Source: Myxococcales bacterium (GTDB lineage Bacteria; Myxococcota_A; Polyangia; Polyangiales; Ga0077539). From it: a DNA stretch of 64,000 nucleotides. Under the pieces are notes generated by a model. It was given only the letters and a program-made list of their open reading frames with translations. It was not told the origin of the DNA and did not search any database. Location: NCBI GenBank assembly GCA_016793325.1, contig JAEUKI010000078.1, positions 1 through 64,000 on the forward strand, written 5' to 3'. A program made the position numbers and the translations under genes. This document shows, piece after piece, positions 34,201 to 41,836 of this stretch; the first letter of the stretch is position 1; every line of letters starts with the position of its first letter.

Positions 34201-36018
34201 GCGAGGTTTCGTGTGCGTGCAATCAACGCGGGTCCCGTCCGCTACGAAGCCGAAGCCCGAGGCGCGTCGATGGTCGACACGCTGCGCGCCGACGCGTGGG
34301 TGCGCCCGTCGGGCACGGCGACGCACGAGCGCGTGACGGCGACGCTCCGCGCGGGGCAGCCGTTCGAGGCGACGGTCTCCGCCGCGATCCCTGGGTGCGT
34401 CGCGGACACGAGCAACGCGAGCGACTGCAACGCGACGTATCGCGTCGCGCGCTTGTCGATCGCGCTGCCCGAAGCGACCGCGTGGGAAGCGGCGCTCGAC
34501 TACGGCGCGAGCGCGATGAGCGGCGACATCGAGTTCGCGGCGCACAAGTTCGCGACGCTCTCGAGCTGGGCCGATCGCGCGAGCCTCGCGGCCGCCCGAG
34601 AAGCCGCAGAGTCCGTCGCGGCGCAGGCCCTCTTCACGCTCGGCGGAAGCAGCCCGAGCGGCGGCCCCAACGCGCTTCCCACGAACCCGCGCGCCATCGC
34701 TCGGGTGCTCGCGTCGCTCGCGCTCGCGCGTCGCGCGGGCTACCCCTTGCGAGCGTTTTTGCTCAGCAACGCGCAGGCGCAGCTCACGCCCGTCGCCGTC
34801 ACGTCGCCCGAGCCCGGCGATCGCTGGGTCGCGCTGCGCGCGCTCATCGAGAGCAACCACGAAGAGTACCGCGCCTCGCCGTGGAACGGCTCGCGCGATC
34901 AATCGATGCTCGACCTCGCGAACCGAGGCGAGACGCTGCGCGCAGCGATCGGCGTGCTCGATGACGCGGTGGTTCGCACGCCGCGATCGTTCGCCGACGC
35001 CCTCTCGCTCGTGAGCATGATCGTCCGCGATCGACAGCAGCTCCCGCGGCTCAGCGCCGAGGTCGACCGTCAGATCCAAGCGCGCATCCAAGCGAGCCGA
35101 GGCGCTGACGCGGCGCTCGTCGCCGCAGGCAGCAACGACGCTGGCTCCGAGAGCCCCGAGGCGCAGTCGCGCGCGTTCGTGCTGCTCGCCGCGCGCAACC
35201 TGCTCGCGTGGCGCCGCTCGCTCACGGTCGAGCCCGGCTCGGCGCAAGGCGAAGAGCGCGTGTACACGACGGCGCAGGCGCTCCTGGCCATGCACGCGAT
35301 CGCGCCCGATCGCGCCGCGGCCGAGCTGCGCGAGGTGAGCACGTTCTTGCGGTCCCAACGCGCGCGGTGGGAGGGATGGAGCTCGCCCGAGACCAGCGCC
35401 GCGGCGCTTCAAGCGCTCGCCCTCGCAGGGACGCGCCCCGAACGCGAAGGGGCCACGGTCATCGTGAAGGTCGACGGCCGCGAAGTGCGGCGCGTCGCGA
35501 TCGACCCGCGCGACCCGTGGACGAGCAGCCTCGCGCTCCGACAAATCGAGCTCGACGACGAGCTCACGCAGGGGACAGGAAACGTCACCGTCGAATACAA
35601 CGGCGCGCTCGCGGCCAACGTCGTTCTCGACGTCGAGCGATGGTCGCGTCGCCCGCAGGCAGAGTCACTTCGGCTCACGGCTCCCGAGCGCATCGCGCGG
35701 GGCGCGACGCTGCCGCTTCGCGTTCGCGCGACGCGGCCTTCGAGCGCGCGGCTCGCAGAGGTGTGGGTGACGTTGCCCGCGTCCGCGAGGCTCGACGAGA
35801 CCGCGCTCGATCGCATGGTGGTCGCCGGTTCGATCGCGTCGTGGAGGCAACGAGCAGGGCTCGTTCAGCTCGTGTTCGCTTCGGGGACGACGAGCATCGA
35901 CGCGGAGATTCCCTGCAGGATTCAGCGGACCGGCGCGTACTCGATCGGCGCCGCGGAGCTGCGAGACGAAACGGGAGTTCGCGTCGGCGTGACGGGCGCG
36001 ACGGTCACCGTCGACTGA
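31264..36018 (+). CDS. Large alpha-2-macroglobulin-like exported protein
   Basis: The 1584-residue protein starts at ATG 31264 (MVVRPVVLLSLVTALVPWKAC, signal/lipoprotein-like). Residues ~180-205 contain the MG2 motif VYINADRGVYKPGQTIHVRA. Residues ~275-620 hold further MG-like domains. Residues ~760-815 are extremely Gly-rich (GTGWGGGGTGEG, GYGSGAGSG). From ~860, DDTSLWLPRARGGASVEPL and LTAGDVATVTVVARN match the A2M family domain, and helical (~1090-1440) and receptor-like ends follow. No CxEQ thioester is visible, so it resembles the non-thioester bacterial A2M type. Presumed periplasmic or surface protease trap or scaffold. Confidence 0.87.
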   Translation: MVVRPVVLLSLVTALVPWKACHFPRRHTQHKPAARVPAATAATQRDAGPPSTRSRPNPDEIEIRIGTRGDRHPLPRGERQWEQRAARLVLNAPYQSWGDEGTFVHVIAYTPTLARCEQADFYLGNVHVGRGDEHGAFAFRRTGQTSNMLRVACRSADAKWYRGQIHYFAQSRSQEFERPVVYINADRGVYKPGQTIHVRALAWRLRGEYIAAPEQNVTISLEGPDGQPVGGARIHTDEDGIGTLDIQTPRNLPEGQYKLVATHIAPESRARAGWGGYGAPQETNRAEAPIQIRRFETPVIEVRHTLGEFLTPAMREVPFTVTLGYLDGAPFTSARLEVALGQGESRVALEPRSVTGPGPHTITLTEAQLARFRATPELRVELSATDATGRKDTVVRAMRVVDNPYRATLELDRNGYATGETVDVALRVTDLNSVVQRDKPVRVSGCNRELSGRTDDTGVAHFRFAMPASSCTVSAFASDARGAIATVSVTRTVVRPMQSRVLEQRVREREPVTINVNFPSNVLPVERVVHGDLTDSSGAIIDSLSIPIEDQNGTPRARAVIRPPSWGSMLVSLYTLGVERNNRSDPTSIGLLTDGQSIAVGAVQHLEVTLHGVGEELRPGAVVPLRINVTRDGAPATATLGVSVVDRGVINMLDPYEHPPFDRFYDPQQKVLASTGAQTLTWPVVQRTWGPDRYDIGWLPSFGMHRGGRNEDDPPVAWPDRVEARRQTTQPTQAGSGAIISPFGGLTESGTDGNMTGDAIGDAFGFGGLGATGTGWGGGGTGEGTIGLGNFGTMGHGSGTGTGQGYGSGAGSGLRARRSRASTVSVDAPEISAGGELQGTGGRRLIDEDSDLAEPVLIVRTGVDDTSLWLPRARGGASVEPLQVRVPDTIGEHQINVLASDRQGGIALARATLTVRQPLYVRADVPESLTAGDVATVTVVARNASENPVDLDLSLRAPQWTIEPLDATHVTVAARGQGTARFRVRAINAGPVRYEAEARGASMVDTLRADAWVRPSGTATHERVTATLRAGQPFEATVSAAIPGCVADTSNASDCNATYRVARLSIALPEATAWEAALDYGASAMSGDIEFAAHKFATLSSWADRASLAAAREAAESVAAQALFTLGGSSPSGGPNALPTNPRAIARVLASLALARRAGYPLRAFLLSNAQAQLTPVAVTSPEPGDRWVALRALIESNHEEYRASPWNGSRDQSMLDLANRGETLRAAIGVLDDAVVRTPRSFADALSLVSMIVRDRQQLPRLSAEVDRQIQARIQASRGADAALVAAGSNDAGSESPEAQSRAFVLLAARNLLAWRRSLTVEPGSAQGEERVYTTAQALLAMHAIAPDRAAAELREVSTFLRSQRARWEGWSSPETSAAALQALALAGTRPEREGATVIVKVDGREVRRVAIDPRDPWTSSLALRQIELDDELTQGTGNVTVEYNGALAANVVLDVERWSRRPQAESLRLTAPERIARGATLPLRVRATRPSSARLAEVWVTLPASARLDETALDRMVVAGSIASWRQRAGLVQLVFASGTTSIDAEIPCRIQRTGAYSIGAAELRDETGVRVGVTGATVTVD

Positions 36019-36023
36019 CGCGC

Positions 36024-36029
36024 TACACT
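36024..36029 (+). promoter_or_regulatory. -10-like TACACT before GIDE-like gene
   Basis: TACACT lies 6 nt upstream of the GTG at 36036, the same spacing as TATACT before the caspase-like gene. It would give a leaderless or near-leaderless transcript. No clear -35 is seen; the sequence overlaps the end of the A2M gene. Confidence 0.3.
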
Positions 36030-36035
36030 TCGGCG

Positions 36036-36926
36036 GTGAGCAACGTCGACGGAACGAAAACCACCAGCGATCACACGGAGCTGCGTGGAAAGGTCGTCGT
36101 CGCCAAAGCGACGCTCCGCGCGCCTCACAGCGGGCGCGAGTGCGTCTACTGGGCGGTGCGCGACCGATGGGCGGACGAGCCCAAAGAGCAGGACGTCGTG
36201 GATTTTTGGCTCGAAGACGCGCAGGGCAAGGTCTTGGTGCTCGGCGCGCACGCGCGGGTCGACGCGCACGCAGAGCGCAGCCGTCGCGTCGTCGAGGCGG
36301 TCGAAGCGGACCTCGAGGCGCTCGGCGAGCGGCTCGCGGAGATCAAGCAGCACCTGCGCGCGGTGCAGGGGCCCGAGGCCGCGAAGCTCCAGCGCGAACG
36401 CAAAGAGCTCGCGCAGCTCGCGACGTTTTTGCACGCGACCAAGGCCCACGCGCGAGGCCGCATTCACGTGGGAAAATCCAAGCGAGAGCAAGAAAAGTGG
36501 CTCGACGCCAACGCGCACGTCGCCAAGGTCGACGGCTTCGGGACGCGCACCGCCAAGCTCACGCGCGACGCGTGGGAGGTCGTGCTAGAACCTGGCCACG
36601 AAATCATGATCAACGGGCGCTGCACGGTCGAGCTCTTGCCGCCCGAGCACGGCGGCGACGGCGGCTACCGCGAGGTGAGCTCGGGCCGCGTGCTCCGCGG
36701 CACCGCGTCGTCCCCCCTCTTGATTACCGGTGTCGGAACGATCTCTCCCACCCGCGAAGAGCCCCCGAAGAGCCCCCGCGGCGACAGCGACGCCCGAGGG
36801 CGCGAGGGGCGCTTCGGCAAACAAGCAGCGCGCGCAGAAGCGCGCAAGGCGGGCGTGCTCGCGGCGATCGTGATGATCGTGATCGTGGCGCTGGCGGTGG
36901 CCGTCGGGCTGATGCTCCCGCGCTGA
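36036..36926 (+). CDS. GIDE-like domain membrane protein
   Basis: The 296-residue product starts at GTG 36036. ELRGKVVVAKATLRAPHSGRECVYWAVRDRW (residues ~15-45) resembles the GIDE domain (MULAN/GIDE family), in which a surface-cleavage-type sequence L-x-SP-x-S-G-x-x-CVYY precedes a beta domain. A coiled-coil of about 60 residues (~85-135, EAVEADLEALGERLAEIKQH) is inserted, and GRCTVELLPPE follows. A Pro/Arg-rich linker leads to one C-terminal TM (~270-292, VLAAIVMIVIVALAVAVGLML). No RING domain is present. Function in bacteria is unknown. Confidence 0.65.
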   Translation: MSNVDGTKTTSDHTELRGKVVVAKATLRAPHSGRECVYWAVRDRWADEPKEQDVVDFWLEDAQGKVLVLGAHARVDAHAERSRRVVEAVEADLEALGERLAEIKQHLRAVQGPEAAKLQRERKELAQLATFLHATKAHARGRIHVGKSKREQEKWLDANAHVAKVDGFGTRTAKLTRDAWEVVLEPGHEIMINGRCTVELLPPEHGGDGGYREVSSGRVLRGTASSPLLITGVGTISPTREEPPKSPRGDSDARGREGRFGKQAARAEARKAGVLAAIVMIVIVALAVAVGLMLPR

Positions 36927-36975
36927 CACGCTGAAAAGTGGCGCTGCCTTTTCGGTTGGGCCTACCCTTCGACTC

Positions 36976-37184
36976 GCTCGAGTTCTCGGCGGACACGCTT
37001 TGTTCGACGAGTCTCAAGAGGGAAGCCGGTGTGATCCCGGCGCTGCCCCGCAGCGGTATTCCAGAAACGACCCCCGCCAACGAAGCACTGGAGCGACGAC
37101 CTCGCTCTGGGAAGCGGCGGACAGTAGGCCCCGCGCGATCCTCGGTCGCGCGTCTGTCTGGTGAGCCCGAAGACCTGCTCGAGC
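36976..37184 (+). ncRNA. Cobalamin (B12) riboswitch aptamer
   Basis: The sequence carries the cobalamin aptamer landmarks in order. GGAAGCCGGTG (37021-37031) is the B12-box region, followed by CGCTGCCCCGCAGCGGT (about 37041-37057), GGGAAGCGGCGGACAGTAGG, and GTGAGCCCGAAGACCTGC (37161-37178), the 3' core. A closing helix P1 is formed by GCTCGAG (36976-36982) and CTCGAGC (37178-37184). A GC hairpin (37188-37194 with 37201-37207) and further hairpins fill the 200-nt expression platform before nrdA. It is expected to repress nrdAB when adenosylcobalamin is abundant. Confidence 0.93.
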
Positions 37185-37380
37185 CCGGCGCGGAGAGACA
37201 TCCGCGCTGGATCGTCCCAGACTGAGTCGACTCCGTGGGGAGTCCCTGGGCAGCGCGCTCGACGAGCGCACGCGCAAAGAGCGCGTGTCGCGGCGAGGGA
37301 CGCGCGCTCGTGGCCCGCGCGGTGCGGGGATCCATCGCTGTGGACGCAGCTGACTCGCTCGACGGAGGCGACACACAGCC
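37185..37380 (+). promoter_or_regulatory. Riboswitch expression platform / nrdA leader
   Basis: This leader between the aptamer and nrdA contains the stems GCGCGGA/TCCGCGC (37188-37194/37201-37207), GACTCC/GGAGTC (37229-37244) and GCGCTC-GAC-GAGCGC (37255-37269). No ORF is convincing. A run of U's is absent, so control is more likely by Rho-dependent termination or translation than by intrinsic termination. Confidence 0.55.
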
Positions 37381-39774
37381 ATGAGCACAAGCGCGCTCGC
37401 AGAAGTCCTGGTCCTCACCCCGACGCACGAACGTCCTCGAAGCGAAGACATCTCCACGCAAATGCGCGTGAAGAAACGCTCGGGACAGTCCGAAGCCGTC
37501 GACCTCAACAAGGTCGTCAAAGCCATCGCCCGCTGCTGCGACGGACTCGCGCACGTCGACGTCCTCCGCGTGGCCACGAGGACGATCTCGGGTCTCTACG
37601 ATGGCGTCTCGACGCGCGAGATCGACGCGCTCGCGATCCAGACCGCCGCCGCGCTCACCGCGGACGAGCCCGAGTACGCGCAGCTCGCGGCGCGGCTGCT
37701 GTCCGCGTCGATCGACAAGGAGGTCTGCGCGCACGAGGTCCACGCGTTCAGCGCGTCGATCACCGTGGCGTTCAACCAGGGGCTCATCAACGAGCGCGTG
37801 CGGAGCTTCGTGAGCACGCACAGCCGAAAGCTCAACGCCGCGATCGACGCGCGACGTACCGAGCTCTTCGAGTACTTCGGGCTCCGAACGCTGTACGACC
37901 GGTACTTGTTGCGTCACCCGACGCAGCGAACGGTGCTCGAGACGCCGCAGTACTTCTTCATGCGCGTCGCGTGCGGCCTCGCGGACACGCTCGCGGACGC
38001 GATCGAGCTCTACGAGCTGCTCTCGAAGCTCGAGTACATCCCGAGCTCGCCCACGCTCTTCAACGCGGGCACGCAACACGAGCAGCTCTCGTCGTGCTTC
38101 TTGCTCGACTCGCCCAAGGACGAGCTCGAGGGGATCTACAAGCGCTACCTCGACATCGCGTTGCTCTCGAAATTCTCTGGCGGAATCGGCCTCGCGTACC
38201 ACCGCGTGCGGGCGCGCGGGTCGCTCATCAAGGGCACCAACGGGATGTCCAACGGGATTGTTCCGTGGCTGAAGACCCTCGACGCGTCGGTCGCCGCGGT
38301 CAACCAGGGCGGAAAGCGCAAGGGCGCCTGCTGCGTCTACCTCGAGAGCTGGCACGCGGACATCGCGGACTTCCTCGAGCTCCGCGAGAACACCGGCGAT
38401 CACGCGCGTAGGACGCACAACCTCAACTTGGCAAACTGGGTTCCGGACTTGTTCATGCGGCGCGTCGAGCGAGACGAGCTGTGGTCGCTGTTCGACCCGA
38501 AGCGCGTCCCCGCGCTGTGCGATCTCTACGGAGAAGCCTTCGACCGAGCGTACGAGCAGGCCGAGCGCGACGGCCTCGCGACCGAGCAAGTGAAGGCGCG
38601 AGACCTGTACGGCCGCATGATGCGCAGCCTCGCCCAGACGGGAAACGGCTGGATGACCTTCAAGGACAAGAGCAACCGCGCGTGCAACCAGACCGCGCTC
38701 GACGGCCGCGTCGTGCACTTGTCCAACCTCTGCACCGAGATCCTCGAAGTGACGAGCGACGGCGAGACCGCCGTGTGCAACCTCGGCTCGATCAACCTCG
38801 CGAGGCACTGCACGGACAAGGGCTTCGATTTCGAGCGGCTCGCGCGCACGGTTCGCACGGCGGTCGCGCAGCTCGACCGCGTGATCGACCGCAATTTCTA
38901 CCCCATCGAGACCGCGCGCAGCTCGAACCTCCGCTGGCGCCCCGTGGGCCTCGGGGTCATGGGGCTCCAAGACGCCTTCTTCATCCTCGGCTACGCGTTC
39001 GACTCGCCCGAGGCGCGCGAGCTGTCGGCGCGCATTGCTGAAGAGATCTATTTTCACGCGCTCGAAGCGTCGTGCACCCTCGCCGAGTCGCTCGGAGCGC
39101 ACCCCAATTTCAACGAGACCCGCGCGGCGCGCGGAGAGCTGCAGTTCGACGCGTGGGGCGTGACCCCGCGCGAGCGGACGCGCTGGGACGCGCTTCGCAC
39201 ACGAATTCAACAGACGGGCCTGCGCAACTCGCTGCTCATCGCGATCGCGCCCACCGCGACGATCGCGTCGATCGCGGGCTGCTACGAGTGCATCGAGCCG
39301 CAGGTGTCCAACCTGTTCAAGCGCGAGACGATGTCCGGCGACTTTCTTCAGGTCAATCGCTACCTCGTCGCCGAGCTCCGCCGCATGCACCGGTGGAACG
39401 AGGACACCCGCAACGCCCTCAAGCTCGGCGAAGGCTCGGTCCAAGCGCTGCCGTGGCTCAGCGACGAGCTCAAGGTCCGCTTCAGAACTGCCTGGGAAAT
39501 CCCCATGCGTTCGCTCATCGACATGGCTGCCGACCGCGGCGCGTTCATCGATCAGAGCCAGTCGCTCAACCTCTTCGTCGAGAGCCCCTCGATCGGAAAG
39601 CTCTCGTCCATGTACATGCACGCGTGGAAGCGCGGCCTGAAGACCACCTACTACCTGCGCTCGCGCCCCGCGACGAAGATCGCGAAGGCCACGACGAGCG
39701 CGACAGACCCCAACGAGGCCGCGGCGGTCGCGTGCTCCCTCGAAAACCCGGGCTCTTGCGAAGCCTGCCAGTAA
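37381..39774 (+). CDS. nrdA: Class Ia ribonucleotide reductase, alpha subunit
   Basis: The 797-residue catalytic subunit reduces ribonucleoside diphosphates. An N-terminal ATP-cone (residues ~25-120: MRVKKRSGQSEAVDLNKVVKAIARCC) is the allosteric activity site. The barrel follows: SCFLLDSPKDELEGIY with its active-site Cys, NLCTEI with the thiyl-radical Cys, NLGSINLARHC, the GLGVMGLQDAF helix and the TTYYLRSRP end. The C-terminus SCEACQ supplies the redox Cys pair. nrdB follows after 16 nt and the cobalamin riboswitch precedes it, so expression is likely shut off by B12. That fits a genome also encoding a B12-dependent class II enzyme (inference). Confidence 0.96.
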   Translation: MSTSALAEVLVLTPTHERPRSEDISTQMRVKKRSGQSEAVDLNKVVKAIARCCDGLAHVDVLRVATRTISGLYDGVSTREIDALAIQTAAALTADEPEYAQLAARLLSASIDKEVCAHEVHAFSASITVAFNQGLINERVRSFVSTHSRKLNAAIDARRTELFEYFGLRTLYDRYLLRHPTQRTVLETPQYFFMRVACGLADTLADAIELYELLSKLEYIPSSPTLFNAGTQHEQLSSCFLLDSPKDELEGIYKRYLDIALLSKFSGGIGLAYHRVRARGSLIKGTNGMSNGIVPWLKTLDASVAAVNQGGKRKGACCVYLESWHADIADFLELRENTGDHARRTHNLNLANWVPDLFMRRVERDELWSLFDPKRVPALCDLYGEAFDRAYEQAERDGLATEQVKARDLYGRMMRSLAQTGNGWMTFKDKSNRACNQTALDGRVVHLSNLCTEILEVTSDGETAVCNLGSINLARHCTDKGFDFERLARTVRTAVAQLDRVIDRNFYPIETARSSNLRWRPVGLGVMGLQDAFFILGYAFDSPEARELSARIAEEIYFHALEASCTLAESLGAHPNFNETRAARGELQFDAWGVTPRERTRWDALRTRIQQTGLRNSLLIAIAPTATIASIAGCYECIEPQVSNLFKRETMSGDFLQVNRYLVAELRRMHRWNEDTRNALKLGEGSVQALPWLSDELKVRFRTAWEIPMRSLIDMAADRGAFIDQSQSLNLFVESPSIGKLSSMYMHAWKRGLKTTYYLRSRPATKIAKATTSATDPNEAAAVACSLENPGSCEACQ

Positions 39775-39790
39775 GCGAAAGGACCCCGCG

Positions 39791-40789
39791 ATGCTCCTCG
39801 ACCCAGGCCTCGAGCTCACGCTCCGACCCATGAAATACCCGCGGTTCTTCGAGATGTACCGCGACGCCATCCGCAACACGTGGACCGTCGAAGAGGTCGA
39901 CCTCTCGGTGGACCTCAACGACCTTCGCTCGCGCATGAGCGAGGCCGAGCGCCATTTGATCCATCGATTGGTGGCCTTCTTCGCGACAGGCGACTCGATC
40001 GTGTCCAACAACCTCGCGCTCAACCTGTATCGACACATCAACGCCCCCGAGGCGCGGATGTACCTCTCGCGGCAGCTCTTCGAAGAGGCGCTGCACGTGC
40101 AGTTCTACCTGACGCTGCTCGACACGTACGTGCCCGACCCCGACGAGCGCGCCAAGGCGTTCTCTGCGGTCGAGAACATCCCGAGCATCCGAGACAAGGC
40201 GCACTTTTGCCTGAAGCACACCGACGCGCTCTCGACGCTGAACGCGTTGACCAACCGCGATGAGCGCCGTCGCTTCGTCGAAAACCTCCTCGCCTACGCC
40301 TGCGGAATCGAGGGTCTCTTCTTCTTCGCGGCCTTCGCGTACGTGTACTTCTTGCGCTCGCGCGGGCTGTGTCAGGGGCTGGCCGCGGGGACCAACTGGG
40401 TCTTTCGCGACGAGTCGATGCACATGGCGTTCGCGCTCGAGGTCGTCTCGATCGCGCGCAGCGAAGAGCCCGCCCTCTTCGACCAGGCCTTCAACGCCAG
40501 GGTCGAAGCGATGATCGACGACGCTGTGCGATGCGAGCTCGGCTTCGCGAAGGACCTCTTGTCCGGCGGCGTCGCGGGCTTGAGCCTCGCGGACATGCGC
40601 GAGTACCTGCAGTTCGTCGCAGACCGAAGGCTCGCCGCGCTAGGAATCCCCCCGCGCTATCGCAGCAAGAACCCATTTGATTTCATGGACCTGCAAGACG
40701 TCCAAGAGCTCGCGAACTTCTTCGAGCGTCGCGTGAGCGCCTATCAAGTGGGCGTCAGCGGAACCGTGAGCTTCGACGAGGCGTTCTAG
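39791..40789 (+). CDS. nrdB: Class Ia ribonucleotide reductase, beta subunit
   Basis: The 332-residue protein houses the di-iron/tyrosyl-radical cofactor. Ligands include Asp68 (ATGDSI), Glu99 and His102 (EEALH), then Glu in GIEGLF and Glu/His in RDESMHM. The radical Tyr106 sits in the E-x2-H-x3-Y pattern (EALHVQFY), so it is a Tyr-type (Ia) rather than an F-type (Ic) enzyme. The C-terminal tail ends YQVGVSGTVSFDEAF, which includes the NrdA-docking tail. It is 16 nt after nrdA, in the riboswitch-controlled operon. Confidence 0.96.
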   Translation: MLLDPGLELTLRPMKYPRFFEMYRDAIRNTWTVEEVDLSVDLNDLRSRMSEAERHLIHRLVAFFATGDSIVSNNLALNLYRHINAPEARMYLSRQLFEEALHVQFYLTLLDTYVPDPDERAKAFSAVENIPSIRDKAHFCLKHTDALSTLNALTNRDERRRFVENLLAYACGIEGLFFFAAFAYVYFLRSRGLCQGLAAGTNWVFRDESMHMAFALEVVSIARSEEPALFDQAFNARVEAMIDDAVRCELGFAKDLLSGGVAGLSLADMREYLQFVADRRLAALGIPPRYRSKNPFDFMDLQDVQELANFFERRVSAYQVGVSGTVSFDEAF

Positions 40790-40811
40790 CGGTCCCGCGA
40801 GCGCGCAGCGC

Positions 40812-41711
40812 TCACAAGCTACGGAGCCAGCGCGAGACGTCCGGCGTGATGTGCAGGTACTCGACGACGAGATCGACGTCGGTGCCGTTGCCGTCGCTCT
40901 TCGGCGTGAGCGCGTTGACCGCGACGGCGTGGGTCTTTTCGCACTTGGGGCAGTACGCGAGGTCCAAGCGCAACGACGGCCCCGGCTGCGCGAGCGGCCC
41001 GATCTGGTTGAGCACCGACCAGTTCTGCTGCTCGAGCGACTGCTTCACCATGTCCTTGGGCGCGGGGTTGAGCACCACGCGTCCTTCTTCTTCTTTGCAC
41101 CAACTGTTGCAGCTCTCGCAGTAGACGCCGCCCATCGCGAGCGACGCGCCGAGGGCGAGCGCGCAGCCGATCACGATCAACGCTTCGAGTCCCCACAGGA
41201 CCCACAGCATCGTTCCCGACGGAGCCGAGCCGCTCACGCTCCAGGCGCCCGTCTCGCTGATGCGGCTGATCGTCGCCATCATCGCGTCCGGGTTGGCCAG
41301 GACGTCCATCATCGAAGGGCCGTTGTCGCTGCTTCGACCGATCACAACCGAGAGCCACGAGGCCCACGCGACATAGTGCCCGACCAGCGCAGACACGAGC
41401 ACCGCGACCGTGCCCACGCCGGTGCTTCGCCCGTGCCCTGCGCGAAACGCGAGCGCCGCGATCGCCCCGTAGCCCGCGCCCACCGCCGCCGCGATCAAGA
41501 ACGTGATCTTCCCCACGACGGGGATGCGCGCCATCAATTGGCCGTAGATCGCGCCCAGGATGATCGCCCCGACGATTCCTCCGCCGAATCCCAAGGGAAT
41601 CGCGAGCGCGCCGATCTTGCCCGAGTGCTTGTAGTACCCGCTCGCAGCGGGTCCGCTCGGCCCTGGTTGCTGCGGTTGTTGAAACGGTTGATTCGCCACT
41701 GGTGGTTGCAA
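40812..41711 (-). CDS. Membrane protein with C-terminal zinc ribbon
   Basis: The 299-residue protein starts at TTG 41711, since AAGGAGG lies 5 nt upstream; a GTG at 41699 is the alternative. A Gln/Pro-rich N-terminus (PFQQPQQPGPSGP) leads into about four TM segments (e.g. IGALAIPLGFGGGIVGAIIL, GTVAVLVSALVGHYVAWASW, LWGLEALIVIGCALALGASL). The C-terminal ~100 residues have CESCNSWC and CPKCEKT, forming a zinc-ribbon-like pair. Function is unknown; the family is common in myxobacteria. It is convergent with nrdB and divergent from the lipoprotein gene. Confidence 0.75.
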   Translation of the reverse strand: MQPPVANQPFQQPQQPGPSGPAASGYYKHSGKIGALAIPLGFGGGIVGAIILGAIYGQLMARIPVVGKITFLIAAAVGAGYGAIAALAFRAGHGRSTGVGTVAVLVSALVGHYVAWASWLSVVIGRSSDNGPSMMDVLANPDAMMATISRISETGAWSVSGSAPSGTMLWVLWGLEALIVIGCALALGASLAMGGVYCESCNSWCKEEEGRVVLNPAPKDMVKQSLEQQNWSVLNQIGPLAQPGPSLRLDLAYCPKCEKTHAVAVNALTPKSDGNGTDVDLVVEYLHITPDVSRWLRSL

Positions 41712-41836
41712 AACGCCCTCCTTGACCCTTCGCTTGTAACCCAAGCGCAGACGGCCAACCAACTTGGCGGCGCGAACTCGCCTACCATGGGCGACTCGAT
41801 GGACCTCCCGTGTTTCACGCTCGCCCGAGTCGACCC

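Noticed and set aside
37381..40789. Class II (B12-dependent) ribonucleotide reductase under the riboswitch
   Set aside because: nrdA is followed by nrdB with an intact Tyr radical site, so it is class Ia; the riboswitch is expected to repress it.
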